This document shows positions 51,178-59,653 of a stretch of 64,000 nt of DNA, piece after piece (the stretch's first letter is position 1; every line of letters starts with the position of its first letter). The stretch lies in assembly GCF_900119365.1 (NCBI RefSeq), contig NZ_FPJO01000011.1:1-64000 (forward strand). Direction: 5' to 3'. The notes below the pieces were generated by a model, which saw only the letters and a program-made list of their open reading frames with translations, had not been told where the DNA came from and ran no database searches. The position numbers were made by a program, and so were the translations under genes. This stretch comes from Streptomyces atratus (GTDB lineage Bacteria > Actinomycetota > Actinomycetes > Streptomycetales > Streptomycetaceae).

Positions 51178-51489
51178 GTGAGGCGCGGCATACGGAACGG
51201 ACTGGTGGCCGGCTGGGTGGTGCTGGCGGCCGGTGGCTGGGGGCTGGCCCAGTGGATGGGCGAGCCGTCCGCCACCGGCGGCCCCCAGCCCGGTTCGGCC
51301 CGGCCCTCCGGGCCGGGCGGTGAGCCGGGGCCGCAGCCCGAGTCCGTCTGCGACGACCTCATCAGCGCCTCGTCGCCGCGCCCCGGCGCCACCGCTGCCG
51401 CGCTCGTCAAGGCGTCGGCGGCCCCGGTCGACGGCGGGACCGTCCGGTTCCGGCAGGTGGTCTGCGACGTGGCCAGGACCGCGGACTGA
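51178..51489 (+). CDS. Small membrane-anchored protein downstream of the sigma factor
   Basis: 103 residues from GTG 51178, 7 bp after the sigma gene. One N-terminal helix (NGLVAGWVVLAAGGWGLAQW) is followed by a Pro/Gly-rich linker and a short domain with two Cys (ESVCDDLIS, RQVVCDVA). Its last codon lies at the edge of the MITE-like element that starts at 51489. Confidence 0.68.
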   Translation: MRRGIRNGLVAGWVVLAAGGWGLAQWMGEPSATGGPQPGSARPSGPGGEPGPQPESVCDDLISASSPRPGATAAALVKASAAPVDGGTVRFRQVVCDVARTAD

Positions 51490-51690
51490 GAGCCTGTCGG
51501 GCGACCTCGGATCGGATAGCGGACGCGGTCTGGTGCGTGCGATTCCAAGGCGGAAGAGGGAGTCGGATGGGGTCTCCCCTGCTCGAGCGGAGCCGAGAGC
51601 TTGGGGAAGGAGCGTCGGCGACCGACGACAACGCGGGAAGCGTGCGCACCAGGGCGTGGCCGCCCGGTCGGAGGTCACCCGACAGGCTCT
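51489..51690. mobile_element. MITE-like element
   Basis: A 202-bp non-coding element bounded by 20-bp inverted repeats: AGAGCCTGTCGGGCGACCTC (51489-51508) and GAGGTCACCCGACAGGCTCT (51671-51690), one mismatch. The interior includes GGGGTCTCCCCTGCTCGAGC followed by GGAGCCGAGAGCTTGGGGA, a block I know from many Streptomyces intergenic elements. It carries no gene, as expected for a MITE moved by a transposase in trans. The first base of the left arm is the last base of the upstream gene's stop codon. Confidence 0.75.
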
Positions 51691-51721
51691 GAGCGGGGCG
51701 GGGCCGGGGCGGCTCGTACGC

Positions 51722-52084
51722 TCAGCCCCCGCCCTCAGCTGCCTCGGCCCCCACCCCGGTCCCCGTCCCTGCCTCCGTCCCGCACCCCACGTCCACCACG
51801 TCGGCCAGCCCGACCAGGTCCAGCAGGCTCTGCAGCTCGGACGGCACATTGCGCAGCCGCAGCCTCCTGCCGCCCGCCCGGCGCGAGACGAGCCCCAGCC
51901 GCGCTATCGCCTCGACCAGGGCCAGATCCACGTGCACCACCCCGCCCACGTCGCAGTCCACGCCCGTGTCCGGGTCGCGGACCGAGCCGTCGGGGTCGTC
52001 CAGCAGCGCCTCCAGCTCGGCGCAGAGTCCCGGCACCGCGGCCCTGGTGACGCGGCCGGTGACGACGAGAACGTTCGGGGTCAT
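51722..52084 (-). CDS. STAS-domain protein
   Basis: 120 residues from ATG 52084. VVTGRVTRAAVPGLCAELEA, CDVGGVVHVDLALVEAIARL and LRLRNVPSELQSLLDLVGLA fit a STAS domain (anti-sigma antagonist or MlaB-like); the usual phospho-Ser position is not obvious. A longer start at 52126 (MSFGRR) is possible. Acts perhaps as a docking/regulatory partner; role unknown. Confidence 0.7.
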   Translation of the reverse strand: MTPNVLVVTGRVTRAAVPGLCAELEALLDDPDGSVRDPDTGVDCDVGGVVHVDLALVEAIARLGLVSRRAGGRRLRLRNVPSELQSLLDLVGLADVVDVGCGTEAGTGTGVGAEAAEGGG

Positions 52085-52402
52085 GGGTTCCACATCAGGG
52101 AGACCGGTCCGGCGGCCGAAACTCATCGCTGCCCGGGCCTCGTGCCTTCCGGCCGCCCGGCCCGGGCGAACGCCCCGTACCCGCCCGGCAGCCGCCCCCG
52201 CGCCGCTCGCGCCCTCCCCCACCTCCCCGCACCCGCGCACACCCGACCGGTGAAATGCCGTCAACTCCGTTTATCCGTACGCTTTCTGTGAACCTCTCCC
52301 GCCAATTCCCCCTCTAGGTACGTGAACCGGCCGGCACCGGAGTCCCATCGGTGCCGACTGACCAGTGGCCCCTCGGGGCCGCCTGATTCTCCAGGGGGAG
52401 AG

Positions 52403-55400
52403 TTGCGCAAACACGTGAGAAACGCGTGTGTTTCGACCGTCGCCGCGGCCGCCGCCGTGGCGCTCGCGGCCGGGATGACCAGCCCGGCCGTGGCCCAGCC
52501 CGACAGCACCAGCTCCGGCAGCGGCCGCCCGGCCGGCGCCGGGTCCGCGGACCGGCACGAGCTGACGCTCATCACCGGCGACCGCGTCACCGTGGACGCC
52601 AAGGGCAAGCTCGTGTCCTTCCGGGCCGCCGAGGGCCGCGAGCACATACCCGTGCAGCGGCAGATACGTGACGGGCACACCCTGCTCGTCCCGGCCGACG
52701 CCCATCGGCTGATCAGCTCCGGCAAGCTGGACCGCCGGCTGTTCGACATCACCGAGCTGAACCGCGCGGAGATCCGCAGGGCCCAGAAGGCGGGCCTGAA
52801 GCTGATCGTCTCCTACCGGGGCACCCGGGCGGCGGCCGCGAAGGCCGAGGTCCGGGGCGCGGGTTCCACCCAGGTGGGCCGGACCCTGAACTCGCTGAAC
52901 GCCCAGTCGGTGACCACGCCGCAGCGTGACGCCCAGGACATCTGGCAGGCACTCACCGACAAGGCGGCGCACGGTGCGCAGCGCACCACGGCCGCCGGGA
53001 TCGACCGGGTCTGGCTGGACGGGGTGCGCCGGGCGAGCCTCGACAAGAGCGTGCCGCAGATCGGTACCCCCGCCGCCTGGAAGGCCGGTTACACCGGAAA
53101 GGGCGTCAAGATCGCCGTACTGGACACCGGTGTGGACGCCACCCACCCCGATCTCCAGGGCCGGATCCTCGACACGAAGAACTTCACCTCCTCGCCCGAC
53201 AGCAAGGACCGGGTCGGCCACGGCACCCATGTCTCCTCGATCGCGGCCGGTTCGGGCGCCAAGTCGGGCGGCAAGTTCAAGGGCGTGGCCCCGGACGCCA
53301 AGCTGCTGGAAGGCAAGGTGCTCGACGACGACGGCTTCGGCGACGACTCCGGCATCCTGGCCGGCATGGAGTGGGCGGTCGCGCAGGGCGCCGATGTCAT
53401 CAACCTGAGCCTCGGCGGCAGCGACTCGCCGGAGGTGGACCCGCTGGAAGCAGCGGTCAACAAGCTGTCGGCCGACAAGGGTGTCCTGTTCGCCATCGCG
53501 GCGGGCAACGAGGGCGACGCGGCCGGTACGGTCGGCTCCCCGGGCAGCGCGGACGCCGCGCTGACCGTCGGCGCCGTCGATGACAAGGACCAGCTGGCCG
53601 ACTTCTCCAGCCGTGGCCCGCGCATCGGCGACGGGGCGATCAAGCCCGATGTCACCGCCCCCGGCGTGGACATCACGGCGGCGGCCGCACCCGGCTCCGC
53701 CATCGACCAGGAGGTCGGGCAGAACCCGCCCGGCTATCTGACGATCTCCGGTACGTCGATGGCGACCCCGCATGTGGCGGGCGCTGCGGCGCTCCTCAAG
53801 CAGCAGCACCCGGAGTGGAAGTACGCCGAGCTCAAGGGCGCGCTGACGGCCTCGACCAAGCCGGGCGCGTACACGCCGTTCGAGCAGGGCTCGGGCCGGA
53901 TCGCGGTGGACCGGGCGATCGCCCAGACCGTCGTCGCGGACCCGGTGTCGCTGAGCTTCGGGGTGCAGCAGTGGCCGCACACCGACGACACCCCGGTCAC
54001 CAAGAAGGTGACGTACCGTAACCTCGGTACGACCGATGTCACCCTCGACCTCGCTGTCACGGCCACCGGCCCGGGGGGCAAGCCCGCCCCGGCCGGTTTC
54101 TTCGGCCTCGGCTCCGACAAGGTGACCGTCCCCGCGGGCGGCACCGCGGACGTGCCGCTGACCGTGAACACCAAGCTCGGCGGTACGGCCGACGGCACCT
54201 ACTCCGCGTACGTCGTCGCGACGGGTGGCGGCCAGAGCGTCCGCACCGCTGCCGCGGTCGAGCGCGAGATCGAGTCGTACGACCTCACGGTCAAGACCCT
54301 CGGGCGCGACGGCAAGCCCGCCGAGTTCGCCGAGACCGACCTCTTCGGTCTCTCGGGAACCGCGCTCGGCCAGTGGCTCTCCCCGACGAGCACCGACGGC
54401 ACGGCCAAGGTCCGCGTCCCCAGGGGCGGTTACACGCTGAACACGGCTGTCACCATCGACCCCGAGGACTACGCCAAGGGCACCGACTGGCTGGCGCAGC
54501 CGAAGCTGGACGTCACCAAGAACCTCACCGTGACGCTCGACGCGCGCAAGGCGAAGCCGGTGAACATCACCGTGCCCGCCACCGGGACGGAGTCCCTGCT
54601 GGCCGCGCCCGACCTCCAGTTCACGACCGAAGACACCGGCTACAGCTACGGCTGGATCCTCGACACGTACAAGAACTTCCGCACCGCGCACTTCGGCCCG
54701 GCGGTGACCGACGGATCGCTCTCCCAGCGTTGGATCGGCAGCTGGAGCAAGGGAACCTCGACCCGGTACGACATCGCGGCCGGCGGTCCGGTGACCCGGG
54801 CGGCCACCGGTTTCGAGCGGAAGTACACCACCGGCCAACTGGCCAAGGTGAACCTCTCCCTCGGCTCGCCCGCCAAGGGCAAGACCGGTGAGATCGCCGC
54901 CGAGGGCTCGCTGCCCGGATCGGACGGCGGCTGGTCGGCCTGGTCCCTCCACAAGATCCCCGGCAATGTCACCGCCTATGTCTCCACCGCCGACAAGGCG
55001 AAGTGGAGCTTCGACTTCGCCCAGGACGGAGGAGTCGACGAGGACGGCTACCCGGTGACCGAGGCGCAGTACTCCCTCGGCAACCCGCAGTCCTTCAAGG
55101 CGGGCAAGTCCTACACGAAGAAGGCCAACACCGCGGTGTTCGGCCCCGCGGTCAGCTCCGAGTACGGCATCCTCCGCGATGGCGACAACATCGTCGGCAA
55201 GCTGCCGCTGGTGGCCGACGGACACGGCAACATGGGTGATTCCGCCTACAGTTCGGCCAAGACGGTCCTGTACCGCAACGGCAAGAAGCTCGCTCAGAAC
55301 GAGGACCCGCTGACGGGCCTGGCCCCCATCGCCGTGCCGTCCGCCGCCGCCGACTACCGGCTGACGACCTCGATGCGGCGCAGCACCGCACTGTCCCCGG

Positions 55401-55765
55401 TCTCCACCCGGATCGACGCGAGCTGGACCTTCCGCTCCAAGCGGACCTCGGGCCCGGCCATGCTGCCGGTCTCCGTGGCGCGGTTCACGCCCAACGTCGC
55501 CGCGGACAGCAGGGTCACGGCCGGCCGGACCGCTTCCGTGCCGGTGACGGTGCAGGGCGCGGCCGCCGGGAAGAACCTCAAGTCGCTGACGGTGTACGTC
55601 AGTTACGACGCCGGTAAGACCTGGAAGAAGTCCACGGTCAAGGCGGGCAAGATCTCCGTGAAGAACCCGGCCAAGGGGAAGTCCATCTCCTACCGGGCCG
55701 ATGTCACGGACAAGAAGGGCAACAAGTCGTCGGTGTCGATCTACAACGCTTACTTCGGCAAGTGA
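52403..55765 (+). CDS. Secreted S8 (subtilisin-like) serine peptidase, large
   Basis: About 1120 residues. Start is probably TTG 52403 (GGGGGAGAG upstream); GTG 52415 or an upstream ATG at 52322 are alternatives. Signal peptide (CVSTVAAAAAVALAAGMTSP), a ~180-residue pro-region, then the catalytic domain: Asp241 in AVLDTGVDATHPDL, His273 in GHGTHVSSIAAG, Ser452 in SGTSMATPHVAGAAALL. After it come about 600 residues of Ig/PKD-like and jelly-roll-like domains (VTKKVTYRNLGTTDVTLDLA and onward). The enzyme is extracellular; such large S8 peptidases degrade proteins for nutrition during growth. Confidence 0.93.
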   Translation: MRKHVRNACVSTVAAAAAVALAAGMTSPAVAQPDSTSSGSGRPAGAGSADRHELTLITGDRVTVDAKGKLVSFRAAEGREHIPVQRQIRDGHTLLVPADAHRLISSGKLDRRLFDITELNRAEIRRAQKAGLKLIVSYRGTRAAAAKAEVRGAGSTQVGRTLNSLNAQSVTTPQRDAQDIWQALTDKAAHGAQRTTAAGIDRVWLDGVRRASLDKSVPQIGTPAAWKAGYTGKGVKIAVLDTGVDATHPDLQGRILDTKNFTSSPDSKDRVGHGTHVSSIAAGSGAKSGGKFKGVAPDAKLLEGKVLDDDGFGDDSGILAGMEWAVAQGADVINLSLGGSDSPEVDPLEAAVNKLSADKGVLFAIAAGNEGDAAGTVGSPGSADAALTVGAVDDKDQLADFSSRGPRIGDGAIKPDVTAPGVDITAAAAPGSAIDQEVGQNPPGYLTISGTSMATPHVAGAAALLKQQHPEWKYAELKGALTASTKPGAYTPFEQGSGRIAVDRAIAQTVVADPVSLSFGVQQWPHTDDTPVTKKVTYRNLGTTDVTLDLAVTATGPGGKPAPAGFFGLGSDKVTVPAGGTADVPLTVNTKLGGTADGTYSAYVVATGGGQSVRTAAAVEREIESYDLTVKTLGRDGKPAEFAETDLFGLSGTALGQWLSPTSTDGTAKVRVPRGGYTLNTAVTIDPEDYAKGTDWLAQPKLDVTKNLTVTLDARKAKPVNITVPATGTESLLAAPDLQFTTEDTGYSYGWILDTYKNFRTAHFGPAVTDGSLSQRWIGSWSKGTSTRYDIAAGGPVTRAATGFERKYTTGQLAKVNLSLGSPAKGKTGEIAAEGSLPGSDGGWSAWSLHKIPGNVTAYVSTADKAKWSFDFAQDGGVDEDGYPVTEAQYSLGNPQSFKAGKSYTKKANTAVFGPAVSSEYGILRDGDNIVGKLPLVADGHGNMGDSAYSSAKTVLYRNGKKLAQNEDPLTGLAPIAVPSAAADYRLTTSMRRSTALSPVSTRIDASWTFRSKRTSGPAMLPVSVARFTPNVAADSRVTAGRTASVPVTVQGAAAGKNLKSLTVYVSYDAGKTWKKSTVKAGKISVKNPAKGKSISYRADVTDKKGNKSSVSIYNAYFGK

Positions 55766-55791
55766 GCGCGTAGCCGACCCGACCGCATGAC

Positions 55792-55833
55792 AGCGGCCCG
55801 CCAGGACGGATTCCTCCGCCCCGGCGGGCCGCT
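55792..55833. terminator. Bidirectional terminator
   Basis: AGCGGCCCGCC (55792-55802) pairs with GGCGGGCCGCT (55823-55833), between the peptidase and the convergent Uma2 gene. Confidence 0.75.
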
Positions 55834-55877
55834 CGCGTCTCCGGACCGCACCGGGAGGACCGGCGCCGCGACGTCGC

Positions 55878-56462
55878 TCAGCCGACCGGGAAGATCCCGG
55901 TGTCCAGGTCCAGCCCGAACGGCTCGGGCAGCGTCAGCTTCTCCCCGTACTCGACCGTGTCCAGCACCCGGTAGGTGCCGCCGTCGGGCTCCCCGTAGAG
56001 CGTGGCGGTGGGGCGGCCCGAGTGCCACGGGTCGAGCAGCAGGAACAGCTCGACACCGGCCTTCGCGTAGCCGTGCACCTTGCCGACGCGGTCGTGGTTG
56101 GCGTTGGCCTGCGAGGTGATCTCGACGACGAGCCGGGCCTCTTCGGCCGGGACGCGATTGCCCGGGCCGGTCGCCACGGCGCGCGGAACGACGACGAGAT
56201 CGGGGATGTAGAGCCCGGCCCGCCCCGGTACCGAGACGCCGAGTGTCTGGTAAATCCCCCAGTCCTCGGGGATGACGCCGTAGAGCCTGCGCTGCAGCAG
56301 TTCCGCGGTGGTGTTGTGGTCCTTGGACGGCGGTGGCGACACGGTGACGATCCCCTCGATGATCTCCACCTTGCAGCCCTCGGGTGCGTCCGTCTCCTCC
56401 CAGATCCGGACGAGGTCGTCCCACTCCTGGCCGGGGGCGGGATCGACGGTGAGTGCGCTCAT
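55878..56462 (-). CDS. Uma2 family (DUF820) nuclease-fold protein
   Basis: 194 residues. Uma2 proteins have a PD-(D/E)XK nuclease-like fold; visible are LYIPDLVVVP, EEARLVVEITSQAN and GYAKAGVELFLLLDP, giving the Asp, Glu and downstream Lys positions. Many copies occur per Streptomyces genome; activity is mostly unproven. No toxin partner is adjacent. Confidence 0.9.
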   Translation of the reverse strand: MSALTVDPAPGQEWDDLVRIWEETDAPEGCKVEIIEGIVTVSPPPSKDHNTTAELLQRRLYGVIPEDWGIYQTLGVSVPGRAGLYIPDLVVVPRAVATGPGNRVPAEEARLVVEITSQANANHDRVGKVHGYAKAGVELFLLLDPWHSGRPTATLYGEPDGGTYRVLDTVEYGEKLTLPEPFGLDLDTGIFPVG

Positions 56463-56504
56463 GGCGGTCTCCTCCTATCGGTGCGTCACCGAGTCCAGCA
56501 TGCC

Positions 56505-56538
56505 GAACGGGACCGGCGGCGGTCCACCGGTCCCGTTC
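56505..56538 (-). terminator. Terminator after deoA
   Basis: GAACGGGACCGG (56505-56516) pairs perfectly with CCGGTCCCGTTC (56527-56538), downstream of the leftward deoA gene. Confidence 0.8.
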
Positions 56539-56560
56539 ACCCGAATGGGAAAGCCGCAGG

Positions 56561-57838
56561 TCAGGCGATACGTTCCCGCACCACCGGGGTGGCGGTGAAC
56601 GCCGTGCCGGACGGGGCGATGTCGTACGCGTCGGGCAGGGCCTTCAGGGCGTAGTCGAACTTCTCGGGGGTGTCGGTGTGCAGCGTCAGCAGCGGCTGGC
56701 CGGCCGTCACCTCGTCGCCCGGCTTGGCGTGCAGTTCGACGCCCGCGCCGGCCTGGACCGCGTCCTCCTTGCGGGCGCGGCCCGCGCCGAGGCGCCAGGC
56801 GGCGACGCCGATGTCGTAGGCGTCCAGGCGGGTCAGTACGCCGGTGGACGGGGCCGTGACCACGTGCTGCTCGCGGGCGACCGGGAGCGGGGCGTCCACG
56901 TCGCCGCCCTGGGCGGAGATCATGCGGCGCCAGACGTCCATCGCGGAGCCGTCGGCGAGGGCCTTCTCGGGGTCGGCGTCCTTGAGCCCGGCCGCGTCGA
57001 GCATTTCACGGGCCAGGGCGAGGGTGAGGTCGACGACGTCCTTCGGGCCGCCGCCGGCCAGGACCTCGACCGATTCGCGTACCTCCAGGGCGTTGCCCGC
57101 GGTCAGGCCGAGCGGGGTGGCCATGTCGGTGAGCAGGGCGACCGTGCGCACGCCGCTGTCGGTGCCCAGCGCGACCATGGTGGAGGCCAGTTCGCGAGCG
57201 TCCTCGATGGTCTTCATGAAGGCGCCGGAGCCGACCTTGACGTCCAGGACGAGCGCGCCGGTGCCCTCGGCGATCTTCTTGGACATGATGGAGCTGGCGA
57301 TGAGCGGAATGGCCTCGACGGTGCCGGTGACGTCGCGGAGCGCGTACAGCTTCTTGTCGGCGGGGGCGAGCCCGTCACCGGCGGCGCAGATCACCGCGCC
57401 GGTGGTGTCCAGGACGTTCAGCATCTCCTCGTTGGAGAGGTGGGCGCGCCAGCCGGGGATGGACTCCAGCTTGTCGAGGGTGCCGCCGGTGTGGCCGAGG
57501 CCCCGGCCGCTGAGCTGCGGCACGGCGGCGCCGCAGGCGGCGACCAGCGGGGCGAGCGGCAGGGTGATCTTGTCGCCGACGCCGCCCGTGGAGTGCTTGT
57601 CGGTGGTGGGCCGGGAGAGCGACGCGAAGTCCATCCGCTCGCCGGAGGCGATCATCGCGGCGGTCCAGCGGGCGATCTCGGTGCGGTTCATGCCGTTCAG
57701 CAGGATCGCCATGGCCAGCGCGGACATCTGCTCGTCGGCGACCTCACCGCGCGTGTACGCGTCGATGACCCAGTCGATCTGCTCGGGGGTCAGCTCGCCT
57801 CGGTCCCGCTTGGTGCGGATGACGGAGATGGCGTCCAT
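56561..57838 (-). CDS. deoA: Thymidine phosphorylase
   Basis: 425 residues from ATG 57838 (GGAAGGACTCCCAGGAC upstream; the frame is open to 57877). Splits thymidine/deoxyuridine with phosphate to base and deoxyribose 1-phosphate. Family signature SGRGLGHTGGTLDKLESI, with KHSTGGVGDKITLPL for phosphate and LDVKVGSGAFMKT. Length matches the family. A near-perfect operator (CTACGCGCATAG, 57893-57904) lies upstream, and a hairpin separates it from cdd, so it is its own transcription unit. Confidence 0.96.
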   Translation of the reverse strand: MDAISVIRTKRDRGELTPEQIDWVIDAYTRGEVADEQMSALAMAILLNGMNRTEIARWTAAMIASGERMDFASLSRPTTDKHSTGGVGDKITLPLAPLVAACGAAVPQLSGRGLGHTGGTLDKLESIPGWRAHLSNEEMLNVLDTTGAVICAAGDGLAPADKKLYALRDVTGTVEAIPLIASSIMSKKIAEGTGALVLDVKVGSGAFMKTIEDARELASTMVALGTDSGVRTVALLTDMATPLGLTAGNALEVRESVEVLAGGGPKDVVDLTLALAREMLDAAGLKDADPEKALADGSAMDVWRRMISAQGGDVDAPLPVAREQHVVTAPSTGVLTRLDAYDIGVAAWRLGAGRARKEDAVQAGAGVELHAKPGDEVTAGQPLLTLHTDTPEKFDYALKALPDAYDIAPSGTAFTATPVVRERIA

Positions 57839-57892
57839 GTCCTGGGAGTCCTTCCGGCCGGTACGTACGGTACGCAAGAGTCCCGAATGACT

Positions 57893-57904
57893 CTACGCGC
57901 ATAG
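57893..57904. promoter_or_regulatory. CTACGCGCATAG operator upstream of deoA
   Basis: 11 of 12 bases match the palindrome seen at the other nucleoside genes, on the strand given. It ends 54 bp before the deoA start codon. Confidence 0.7.
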
Positions 57905-57919
57905 AGGGTGGAGATGGGG

Positions 57920-57948
57920 GTGGCCCTCCCGGCGGGCGGGAGGGCCAC
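57920..57948 (-). terminator. Terminator after cdd
   Basis: GTGGCCCTCCCG (57920-57931) pairs perfectly with CGGGAGGGCCAC (57937-57948). It ends the transporter-cdd transcript before deoA. Confidence 0.85.
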
Positions 57949-57971
57949 GGTGGACGCGCTGCGGGCGCCCG

Positions 57972-58370
57972 CTACTTCAGATGGCCCGGGCCGAAAGCCT
58001 GCGGCAGCATCTCGTCGAGCGTGCGCAGTCCGTCGGGCGTCTCCAGGACCAGCTCGGGGCCGCCGAACTCGTACAGCAGCTGCCTACACCGGCCGCACGG
58101 CACCAGGATCTCGCCGGCCCCGTCCACACAGGTGAAGTGGGTGAGCCGGCCGCCCCCGGTGGCGTGCAACTGGGAGACCAGGCCGCACTCGGCGCACAGC
58201 CCGATGCCGTACGAGGCGTTCTCGACGTTGCAGCCGGAGACCGTACGGCCGTCGTCGACGAGCGCCGCGGCGCCGACCGGGTAGTGCGAGTACGGGACGT
58301 ACGCGCGTGTCATCACGGACCGTGCGGCGCTCCGCAGCGCCGCCCAGTCGACCTCCGCGGCGGCCGTCAC
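57972..58370 (-). CDS. cdd: Cytidine deaminase
   Basis: 132 residues from GTG 58370. Deaminates (deoxy)cytidine to (deoxy)uridine for DeoA-type phosphorolysis. Zinc and catalytic residues lie in GCNVENASYGIGLCAECGLV and VPCGRCRQLLYEF (three Cys ligands and Glu). The start overlaps the stop of the upstream permease by four bases (GTGA), so it is translationally coupled to the ABC transporter. Confidence 0.96.
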   Translation of the reverse strand: MTAAAEVDWAALRSAARSVMTRAYVPYSHYPVGAAALVDDGRTVSGCNVENASYGIGLCAECGLVSQLHATGGGRLTHFTCVDGAGEILVPCGRCRQLLYEFGGPELVLETPDGLRTLDEMLPQAFGPGHLK

Positions 58371-59653
58371 TTGCCCTGGCCCTTGCGGTAGCGCATGCCG
58401 TCCGCCTTCGGCATCCGCAGCCGCTGGGCGGAGAGCGAGAGGACGAGCAGCGTGACGATGTACGGGGTGGCGCTCACGAACTCGGTGGGCACCGTGTCCG
58501 TACCGAGGTACCAGACCAGCACCGCGGCGGCGATGACCGCGCTGACCACGCCCTGGACGAAGCTCTTGCGGTAGAGCTTCCAGGCGGCGAGCACGGCCAG
58601 CACGACCACGAGCAGCAGGAGCAGCGCGTGGACGGACTCGCCGCCGTTGCGCAGCTGGAGCGCGTCGGCGAAGCCGAACAGGCCGGCGCCCATGGCGAGT
58701 CCGCCGGGCCGCCAGTTGCCGAAGATCATCGCGGCGAGACCGATGTAGCCGCGGCCGCCGGTCTGGCCCTCGTTATAGATGTGCGAGGTGACCAGCGAGA
58801 GGAAGGCACCGCCGAGGCCGGCCATGCCGCCGGAGACGATCACCGCGATGTACTTGTACGTGTAGACGTTCACGCCGAGCGACTCGGCGGCGACCGGGTT
58901 CTCGCCGCAGGAGCGCAGCCGCAGCCCGAACGAGGTCTTCCACAGCACGAAGAACGTGAGGACGAACAGGATGATGGCCAGGATCGTCAGCAGCGACACA
59001 TTGGTGACCAGGCCGCCGATGACACCGGCCAGGTCGGAGACGAAGAACCAGTGGTGCTTCTCGATGGAGTGCAGCCAGTCGGAGAGGCCCGGGATCGTCA
59101 CCGAGGTGATGTCGTCGGCCGGCGGGGACTGCTTCGGGCTGCCGCCCTTGGCCGCCGCCTCGCCCGAGTTGAACCAGAGCTTGGCGAAGTAGGTGGTGAA
59201 GCCGAGCGCCAGGATGTTGATGGCGATGCCGGAGATGATGTGGTCGACGCCGAAGGTGACGGTCGCGACCGCGTGCAGCAGCCCGCCGAGCATGCCGCCA
59301 ATGACACCGGCCAGCACGCCGAGCCAAGGGTTGGTCTGCCAGCCGGCCCAGGCGCCGAAAAAGGTACCCAGGATCATCATGCCTTCGAGGCCGATGTTGA
59401 CCACACCGGCCCGCTCGGCCCAGAGGCCGCCGAGACCGGCGAGTCCGATCGGCACGGCCATCGCGAGCGCCGCGCTGATCTGTCCCGCCGATGTGACGTC
59501 CTCCGCGCCGGTGATGGCGCGCACGGCGGACAGCACGAGCAGCACGCCCGCGATGATCAGCAGGACGACGGGGAAGGAGAGGGTGTGGCCGCCCTTGCCG
59601 CCGGAGACCTTGGGGGCCACGGGGGGCGGGGTGGAAGTCGCCGTGGCGCTCAC
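58367..59653 (-). CDS. Nucleoside ABC transporter permease (NupC-like/YufQ type)
   Basis: 428 residues with about ten membrane helices. The family segment CGENPVAAESLGVNVYTYKY contains the EAA-like coupling loop. SGIAINILALGFTTYF and GRGYIGLAAMIFGNWRP are typical of BMP-type nucleoside import permeases. It overlaps the previous permease gene by four bases and cdd by four bases, so the operon is tightly coupled. Confidence 0.93.
   Translation of the reverse strand: MSATATSTPPPVAPKVSGGKGGHTLSFPVVLLIIAGVLLVLSAVRAITGAEDVTSAGQISAALAMAVPIGLAGLGGLWAERAGVVNIGLEGMMILGTFFGAWAGWQTNPWLGVLAGVIGGMLGGLLHAVATVTFGVDHIISGIAINILALGFTTYFAKLWFNSGEAAAKGGSPKQSPPADDITSVTIPGLSDWLHSIEKHHWFFVSDLAGVIGGLVTNVSLLTILAIILFVLTFFVLWKTSFGLRLRSCGENPVAAESLGVNVYTYKYIAVIVSGGMAGLGGAFLSLVTSHIYNEGQTGGRGYIGLAAMIFGNWRPGGLAMGAGLFGFADALQLRNGGESVHALLLLLVVVLAVLAAWKLYRKSFVQGVVSAVIAAAVLVWYLGTDTVPTEFVSATPYIVTLLVLSLSAQRLRMPKADGMRYRKGQGK

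Noticed and set aside
55760..55785. GAGCGCGTAGC near the end of the S8 peptidase gene as another nucleoside operator
   Set aside because: Only a half-site matches and it follows the stop codon of an unrelated gene, with no promoter downstream.
58298..58309. A partial match to the nucleoside operator (TACGCGCGTG) near the start of cdd
   Set aside because: It lies inside the cdd coding sequence (codons for the Arg-Ala-Tyr-Val region), lacks the palindromic right half, and cdd is already in the transporter operon.
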